Shown here in pieces: positions 1 to 5,008 of a stretch of DNA of 5,008 nucleotides (position 1 is the stretch's first letter; the number at the start of each line of letters is the position of its first letter). This DNA is from Paenibacillus sp. UBA6285. GTDB taxonomy: Bacteria > Bacillota > Bacilli > Paenibacillales > Paenibacillaceae. The translations under genes were made by a program, and so were the position numbers. Below the pieces are notes generated by a model. It did not search any database. It was not told the origin of the DNA and was given only the letters and a program-made list of their open reading frames with translations. The DNA is taken from positions 63,913-68,920 of the forward strand of contig DJUJ01000132.1 in NCBI GenBank assembly GCA_002438345.1. Reading direction: 5' to 3'.

Positions 1-3000
1 GAAAGGTTAGACCCTCATCTTTCTCCATTAGCGAAGTTAGTGGTTGAGTTGGGTCAAATGATACGTGTGAGTCAGGATCATCATATTTTTTTGAAATGCG
101 AAGAGATATTGCATTCACTCGCTGCGGGGAATAACGATCAATTATTCGAGCCGCTGGTGAAAGTTGTGAAGCAACTTACGAATGAGTACACGGGAGAAGT
201 CTTGGCATATATTGCTGCTCATGCAACGGAATATCCATATAATACGGGATACGCACGCAGACCATTTCGTACATCGGAATGGAGTGCCCACGTGGGCCAA
301 GTGATTAACAAGATGAGTTCGCTCATCTCTATGGATTGTTATGAATTTGATATTATCGATTATTTGACTTTGGCGGACTATCCGTTGAAGCAGGATTATG
401 AGTTGGCACAGACGATTAGTGACGTTATTGCTTATGAGCTAGATCGTAACAATACAGAAGTACTTGCAGCACTTAAGGAAATTGTATATGGAGACAACCA
501 AACGGCGTTACTTACTCACGGAATGATCAAAGGGATATTTATGAGTCATCATGAGGAATTGTATGTAATGATGGGCGAGCTATTGGCTGCTTCACGGTTG
601 CAAGAGGGGCTTCGACAATCCATTGTGGAACAAATGGACGAGGGAACGTTGAAAGCGAATCTGTACATGCTGAAGGTTATCGTTGACAAAGGATTTATTC
701 GCTATAGTTCTGTCGTGAGAGCGCTTGGCGTATGGACAGGTATGGGACTGGAATCAACAAATCAGCGCATAGCCGGGCAGCTTATTGAAGGAGCTTATCA
801 ATCTCTGAATGATGAATCCGTACGTGAGTCTTGGTTGTCTAGTAATAATGCGAATCATGTCTATTTAAGCTTATGGGCTACAGCGGTATTTGAAGAACGT
901 GACTTATTTAGTAGAATTGAGTATTTGATGGAGCACGGAGAGCTATATCAGAAGATCATAGCGCAGTATGTACTCGTGAACAGTAAGAATAACGATGTTC
1001 GTTATGGAATTGCACGACAATACTTAGATGCTGCGGATTCAGAATTACAGTATTGGATTCTATCCAACTATAGTTATGATTACAGGCGTGTATGGAAAAG
1101 TGAGAATGATGATGCGCCAAGTATTACGTTTGATCGTATACCTCTTCTAGAGAACAAGGAGGAACGTCGACGTGAATTTGAACAGCTTAAGACGATGTTC
1201 CTAGGCGGTACTCACAAAGAGATATCTGCTCCTTCCAAAGTGTTGGATTTTGCACATGTTTATTACACTCCAGACCTCCCTATTCGCAAAATGCTATACC
1301 TTATAGCTTATGACATGGACAGTGAATGGCTCGCCCAAATTATTGCTTTGAAGGATCGATTAAGTGCGGATATGCGTGGAGAGCTGCTATCTCATTTCAT
1401 GCAGGATACGGATCATCCCATCCAGCGTGAATTCATATTTACCTCTTTATCAGATAAGAGCATGAGTAACCGCGAGCATGCACTCGATAAGGCGAAAAAA
1501 TTGACGTTATCGGACGAAGAGTTGATGTTGGTGGAAGGTTTATTGAAACTGAAGACAGGCTCCTTACGCCAAAGTGCTATCGAGCTGCTGTTGCGTCAGC
1601 CCGAGGACAATGTGACCGTCTCACTAACTAGGTTATTGCAAGGTAAGAGTGAATTGCAGAGACTGGCGGCGTTGGAGACGATTGTTGAGATTTTTGAGGA
1701 TAATGAACGCACGAAGCAGTATGAAGTCTTGAGTTCGCTGCCTAAATTACTTGAGAATCCCACGCATAAGGAACAGCAGTTGATCGGGAGGCTTAGTAAA
1801 AAAAGTGAACATACAGCAGCGAATGGCTTCGGTCTATTCGATCCGTTGGTTATCGAACCTTGGCTTACAGAGACTCCGGTAATAGGAGAATTCGACTGGA
1901 AGAATATCTTCACTATGCCTATTGAAGATGTGATCCGTTTTCTCTCTGGGCTGGAGCAAGAAATTCATAATCATCGTGATGTTGAGTATGAGGTAGAGTA
2001 TTACTCTGGTTACAAGGATACGCTGCTGTTGGGTACAGAATTAAGAAGGGTTCATCCATTTCAAGAGGAAGAGGACGATACAACTGAGCTTACGAAATAT
2101 CCGCTGCACGAGGTTTGGAGAGATTACTTAGAGCGGAGTAATTTAGCGGCCTCTGAATTAATGGAGATCTACTTCTATTCCATACTGGACCCCCTTGATC
2201 AGACGTTGAACCATTATTATCGGTATTTCTCTGATGAGGTGGATTACGCTGAGCTACAGAAACATACGCTGTTAGAAGGTTCGCGTAAGGAGTTTGCGGA
2301 GCAGTTGTATCCTATTACTCAAATTCAAGAAATTAAAGATGCGCTCAAAGGATTTAAGTATAGTAGTCAGATCAGTAGCCTGCTTTTTGCTTACTTCATG
2401 GATAGCGATAAAAGCACAACATTTGACTTAACGATAGATGCCTTGAGTGCTGTGATGCAAGCGATGCCTAAAGAGAAAGTATCCAAAGAGTGGGGGATAT
2501 TGAAGCTCTTAGCGAATCCATGGTTCTCAATGGCCCGTAGTCGAGTGTATGATGATGACAGCTTTAAGCGAATGTTCCATACTTTCTATACATTTAATAT
2601 CATGAATCCAAATGAGAAGGTTGATTCGGTACTTAACCTTAAGGATTACTTACGTGCTTTTGAAGCCGGAATGATCGGTACAGGGGAAATATATCGGGAA
2701 TTAGTAGGAAGTCAAGACAGTCGTAATCATATACGCAATATTACATCTAAACAATATGATTGGATAGATCATAAGCCTGAGTTAGTTGCGATTCGTGAGA
2801 CGGTTGTGGAGAGGATTCTAGAGGTAGAGCTCGAACGTGGTGACCTAGCTACTGAGGTAACACCTCTGGCCATGGGGCTGGAGCGGATCGAGGGTATGGA
2901 GCATTTCATTCATATATTATCCGGGCTGCAGCAAGAAACCTTCATCCGCGGCTATGTCTATGGATATGGGGATAGTATTACGAAGAAGGAATCTTTCAGT

Positions 3001-3348
3001 CATCTGCTCAAGATCAGTTATCCACGTAAAGGTGAAAAGGATACACTCTTGAAACAATTGCTGGAGGGTCTTGATATTTCGGAGAAAAGGATGCTAGAGG
3101 CTGCTATGTATGCCCCTCAATGGTTAGATATTGTAGCAAAATATTTTAATTGGGATGGGCTGCGCAGTGCAGCTTTGTATTTCCATGCGCATATTAATGA
3201 AGGCTTCTCTGCCGAGAAAGAAACTGTTGTGGCGCATTATTCACCGATTTCAGCGCAGGACTTTAATGATGGCGCCTTTGATATAAGGTGGTTTAAAGAG
3301 GCATATGATACGTTGAGAGAGAAGCGATTCGACTTATTGTACGATTGA
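1..3348 (+). CDS. N-terminal two-thirds of DUF4132-family protein, truncated by TGA
   Basis: This is the part of the interrupted gene upstream of the TGA. The frame is already open at base 1 (ERLDPHLSPLAKL), so the GTG at 40 is only the first start-like codon in view. It has no clear ribosome binding site, and the real start lies outside the window. The protein is rich in charged and leucine-containing helices. Codons 501-597 look like HEAT-type repeats of paired amphipathic helices, which usually form protein-binding solenoids. A short acidic run (EEEDD) falls near codon 690. The last ~135 codons hold the most family-like blocks: GYVYGYGDSITKKESFSHLLK (codons 984-1004, in pieces GYVYGYGDS and TKKESFSHLLK), the AAMYAPQWL block, FHAHI (1061-1065), FNDGAFD (1088-1094) and WFKEAYDTL. 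Translation stopping here would lose the entire conserved DUF4132 core. The upstream portion may correspond to the associated DUF5724-type region; that name is from memory. Function is unknown. Confidence 0.85.
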   Translation, partial: ERLDPHLSPLAKLVVELGQMIRVSQDHHIFLKCEEILHSLAAGNNDQLFEPLVKVVKQLTNEYTGEVLAYIAAHATEYPYNTGYARRPFRTSEWSAHVGQVINKMSSLISMDCYEFDIIDYLTLADYPLKQDYELAQTISDVIAYELDRNNTEVLAALKEIVYGDNQTALLTHGMIKGIFMSHHEELYVMMGELLAASRLQEGLRQSIVEQMDEGTLKANLYMLKVIVDKGFIRYSSVVRALGVWTGMGLESTNQRIAGQLIEGAYQSLNDESVRESWLSSNNANHVYLSLWATAVFEERDLFSRIEYLMEHGELYQKIIAQYVLVNSKNNDVRYGIARQYLDAADSELQYWILSNYSYDYRRVWKSENDDAPSITFDRIPLLENKEERRREFEQLKTMFLGGTHKEISAPSKVLDFAHVYYTPDLPIRKMLYLIAYDMDSEWLAQIIALKDRLSADMRGELLSHFMQDTDHPIQREFIFTSLSDKSMSNREHALDKAKKLTLSDEELMLVEGLLKLKTGSLRQSAIELLLRQPEDNVTVSLTRLLQGKSELQRLAALETIVEIFEDNERTKQYEVLSSLPKLLENPTHKEQQLIGRLSKKSEHTAANGFGLFDPLVIEPWLTETPVIGEFDWKNIFTMPIEDVIRFLSGLEQEIHNHRDVEYEVEYYSGYKDTLLLGTELRRVHPFQEEEDDTTELTKYPLHEVWRDYLERSNLAASELMEIYFYSILDPLDQTLNHYYRYFSDEVDYAELQKHTLLEGSRKEFAEQLYPITQIQEIKDALKGFKYSSQISSLLFAYFMDSDKSTTFDLTIDALSAVMQAMPKEKVSKEWGILKLLANPWFSMARSRVYDDDSFKRMFHTFYTFNIMNPNEKVDSVLNLKDYLRAFEAGMIGTGEIYRELVGSQDSRNHIRNITSKQYDWIDHKPELVAIRETVVERILEVELERGDLATEVTPLAMGLERIEGMEHFIHILSGLQQETFIRGYVYGYGDSITKKESFSHLLKISYPRKGEKDTLLKQLLEGLDISEKRMLEAAMYAPQWLDIVAKYFNWDGLRSAALYFHAHINEGFSAEKETVVAHYSPISAQDFNDGAFDIRWFKEAYDTLREKRFDLLYD
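3346..3348 (+). other. Internal in-frame TGA (opal) codon
   Basis: The local context is TAC GAT TGA GCT AAA, giving Tyr-Asp-stop-Ala-Lys. It sits inside a conserved family stretch (KRFDLLYD, then AKYISAGANH). One base change would restore Ser, Leu, Trp, Cys, Arg or Gly; my recollection is that relatives carry a small residue such as Ala here, which is uncertain. The next base is G, which is not the leakiest known UGA context (UGAC), although UGA is known to be read at a measurable level by tryptophan tRNA in Bacillus subtilis. No convincing bacterial selenocysteine element follows. Confidence 0.9.
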
Positions 3349-4908
3349 GCTAAATATATTTCGGCTGGAGCTAATCACCGACGATCACAGCTTTTCGCAG
3401 ATGCGACATTGGGGAAGCTCGATATCATCGAAATACAGAAGTCAGTAGAAGAGAAACGGAATAAGGATCACTTGCTCAGCTATAGCCTTATTCCACTAGC
3501 TAACAATCGTGAGCAAGATATTCGTGAACGCTATGAATTTATCCAGCGTTTTCTAACGCAGAGTAAGAAATTTGGCGCTCAGCGCCGGGCAAGTGAAAGT
3601 ATGACTTCGCAAATTGCACTTGGTAACTTGGCGAGAAATGCCGGATATGGAGATGTAATTCGGCTGATGTGGGATATGGAAGCACGAAAGCTGGACGATA
3701 TGCAATCTTATTTCCAGCCATATAAGCTAGACGAGGAGACGACAGTACAGCTTCTTATTGATGAAGAAGGACAATCAGAGATTAGCATTACTCGAAAAGG
3801 TAAAGAGCTGAAAGCCATCCCGGCTAAGTATAAGAAGGATGAATATGTTGCCGCATTGAAAGAAATGAAGTCGGAACTAACAGATCAGTATCGGAGAGCC
3901 CGCAAGGAGCTAGAACGCTCCATGGAATCAGGGAATACATTCACTTTACAGGAATTGAAGGGGTTATCAGGGAATCCAGTGATCACACCTCTTTTGCGGA
4001 CATTGGTGTTTAAGTCGGGAGAGATATTGGGATACTTCGATGCAGATGCAGGAGGCCTTATCGATCCAGCGGGTACATTAATGCTTATAGGAGATTCAGA
4101 AGAGCTCCTTATTGCGCACCCCTTTCATTTATACGAGAGCGGTCTTTGGAGTCAGTATCAGAAGGACTTGTTCGATCGTCAACTTCGTCAACCATTTAAG
4201 CAGGTGTTCCGTGAGTTGTATGTTCCGAATGCAGACGAGCAGGCTCAGGGTACGATTTCCCGCAGATATGCTGGGCACCAAGTGCAGCCAAGAAAAACGG
4301 TCTCCTTGCTTAAAGGCAGGCAGTGGACAGTTAGTTATGAAGAGGGACTGCAGAAGGTATACTACACTGAGAATTTGATTGCGAACCTTTATGCGATGGC
4401 GGATTGGTTCTCTCCTTCGGAGATTGAAGCACCTACGCTGGAAACCGTTCAATTCTTGGATCGGAACACATATAAGAGCGTCACCTTGGATAAGGTTCCT
4501 CCCATTTTATTCTCAGAAGTGATGCGCGACATCGATTTAGTCGTGAGTGTCGCTCATGTTGGCGGCGTCGATCCAGAAGCCAGTCTGACAACGATTGAGA
4601 TGCGGAGAGTGATTGTCAAAGAGTCACTGCGTCTATTGAAGATTGATAATGTTCGCTTAGATGGTAATTATGCTCGAATTGAAGGTGCCCTTGGCGAGTA
4701 TGGCGTACATTTGGGCAGCGGCATGGTTTATAGACAAGCTACAGGAGCTATGCATATCATTCCTGTACATTCACAGCATAGAGGTCGTATATTCTTACCC
4801 TTTATTGATGAAGATCCGAAGACAGCAGAAATTCTCTCTAAGATCGTGTTGTTGGCCGAGGATAAGAAGATTAAAGATCCACAGATTCTAATGCAATTGC
4901 AATCATAA
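3349..4908 (+). CDS. C-terminal third of DUF4132-family protein (DUF4132 core plus C-terminal domain)
   Basis: This is the in-frame continuation after the TGA, 519 codons ending in TAA. A gene caller would start it at TTG 3409 (codon 1137), but the conserved sequence begins directly after the TGA and there is no Shine-Dalgarno before 3409, so that start is probably artificial. Conserved blocks in order are EKRNKDHLLSYSLIPL (1151-1166); a DUF4132-like core around codons 1261-1407 with the ITRKGK strand, the QYRRARKELERSMESG helix, AHPFHL (1372-1377) and QPFKQVFREL (1397-1406); and a well-conserved C-terminal domain (about 1540-1625) with VRLDGNYARIEG, LGEYGVHLGSG and VHSQHRGRIFLPF, then DEDPKTAEILSK. 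The C-terminal domain matches what I remember as DUF7737. No known enzyme active site is recognisable. Without readthrough or reversion of the TGA, this segment is probably made poorly or not at all. Confidence 0.85.
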   Translation, partial: AKYISAGANHRRSQLFADATLGKLDIIEIQKSVEEKRNKDHLLSYSLIPLANNREQDIRERYEFIQRFLTQSKKFGAQRRASESMTSQIALGNLARNAGYGDVIRLMWDMEARKLDDMQSYFQPYKLDEETTVQLLIDEEGQSEISITRKGKELKAIPAKYKKDEYVAALKEMKSELTDQYRRARKELERSMESGNTFTLQELKGLSGNPVITPLLRTLVFKSGEILGYFDADAGGLIDPAGTLMLIGDSEELLIAHPFHLYESGLWSQYQKDLFDRQLRQPFKQVFRELYVPNADEQAQGTISRRYAGHQVQPRKTVSLLKGRQWTVSYEEGLQKVYYTENLIANLYAMADWFSPSEIEAPTLETVQFLDRNTYKSVTLDKVPPILFSEVMRDIDLVVSVAHVGGVDPEASLTTIEMRRVIVKESLRLLKIDNVRLDGNYARIEGALGEYGVHLGSGMVYRQATGAMHIIPVHSQHRGRIFLPFIDEDPKTAEILSKIVLLAEDKKIKDPQILMQLQS

Positions 4909-4914
4909 ATAAGC

Positions 4915-4949
4915 TCTCACACCACTTCTATTACGGCATGAGTGTGAGA
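4915..4949 (+). terminator. Stem-loop after the stop codon, possible Rho-independent terminator
   Basis: TCTCACAC (4915-4922) pairs perfectly with GTGTGAGA (4942-4949), and CA/TG adds two pairs across a bulged A, leaving a loop of about 14 bases. It begins 6 bases after the TAA, the usual place for a terminator. It is imperfect: the stem is only half G+C, the loop is large, and the T-rich stretch (TATTTGTTCATTTT, 4954-4967) is interrupted and starts a few bases late. The opposite strand also has T-rich sequence beyond the stem, so it could work in both directions. Confidence 0.45.
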
Positions 4950-5008
4950 AACCTATTTGTTCATTTTAAAAGGATAGCCCGTAATTATGGAGGCCACTGA
5001 AAAACGTG

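Larger units (their letters stand above)
1..4908 (+). pseudogene. DUF4132 domain-containing protein gene, 5'-partial, interrupted by one in-frame TGA
   Basis: One reading frame runs from the left edge to the TAA at 4906-4908 and is broken only by the TGA at 3346-3348 (codon 1116, counting base 1 as codon 1). Both sides are in the same frame, and the codons just after the TGA (AKYISAGANHRRSQLFADAT) are the expected family continuation of the segment before it. The total of about 1635 codons fits my memory of long Firmicutes DUF4132 proteins, so probably little is missing at the N-terminus. The family is soluble, of unknown function, and distantly related to E. coli YehI/MolR; no WGR motif, signal peptide or membrane segment is visible. 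Twenty tryptophans are encoded by TGG against this single TGA, so a recoded genome is unlikely. The rest of the frame is undamaged, so the lesion is recent, artefactual or tolerated. 'Pseudogene' is the conservative label; readthrough or a sequencing error would make it a functional gene. Confidence 0.72.

Noticed and set aside
286..297. Perfect 12-base palindrome GCCCACGTGGGC, a possible operator
   Set aside because: It lies inside conserved-length coding sequence, and about one 12-base palindrome is expected by chance in 5 kb.
1596..1913. Minus-strand open frame of 105 codons
   Set aside because: It lies wholly opposite the DUF4132 coding region, has no visible ribosome site, and its composition is that of an antisense shadow.
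3346..3348. Reassigned genetic code with TGA as tryptophan
   Set aside because: All 20 other tryptophans in the joined frame use TGG and only one TGA occurs in about 1635 codons, which does not look like a recoded genome.
3346..3390. Selenocysteine insertion at the TGA
   Set aside because: No stable stem with a suitable apical loop follows at the usual distance, and nothing about the surrounding motif suggests a redox site; the protein has almost no cysteines.
4112..4452. Overlapping plus- and minus-strand frames of 88 and 107 codons within the DUF4132 core
   Set aside because: Both are shadows of the conserved frame, with no start signals or recognisable protein features. The 76-codon frame at 4661-4891 and the 60-codon minus-strand frame at 3539-3721 are rejected for the same reason.
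1..4908. A defence system or other multi-gene novel system
   Set aside because: Only one gene is present. No nuclease, ATPase, transposase or toxin motif and no repeat array can be seen, so there is no support for a new system beyond the interrupted DUF4132 gene.

Overview
The window holds essentially one gene: a very long DUF4132-family coding region that fills bases 1-4908 on the + strand. It is followed by about 100 bases of 3' flanking DNA. Moderate-to-low GC, heavy use of A/T-ending codons and the protein's resemblance to long Firmicutes DUF4132 proteins suggest a Bacillota host, probably Paenibacillus or a relative. That assignment is recalled from the family and was not searched.

The main observation is that the two large open reading frames are one gene. 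The frame is open from base 1 to a TGA at 3346-3348. It then continues in the same frame, without any shift, to a TAA at 4906-4908. The codons directly after the TGA read AKYISAGANHRRSQLFADATLGKLD, written here only to show continuity (AKYISAGANH, then RRSQLFADAT, then LGKLD). This is the expected continuation of the family sequence that ends ...FDLLYD before the stop. The sequence is therefore a single ~1635-codon frame with one internal opal codon at codon 1116. It may be a nonsense mutation (pseudogene or strain polymorphism), a sequencing error, or a UGA that is read through.

Layout: 1-3348 encodes the helical, HEAT-like N-terminal two-thirds, and its true start lies left of the window. 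3349-4908 encodes the conserved DUF4132 core and the C-terminal domain. 4915-4949 is a stem-loop, a plausible but imperfect terminator. 4950-5008 is short flanking DNA that may hold the first codons of another gene or the edge of a repeat. I found no RNA gene, CRISPR array, complete mobile element or promoter. The biochemical function of DUF4132 proteins is unknown, so no pathway can be assigned.
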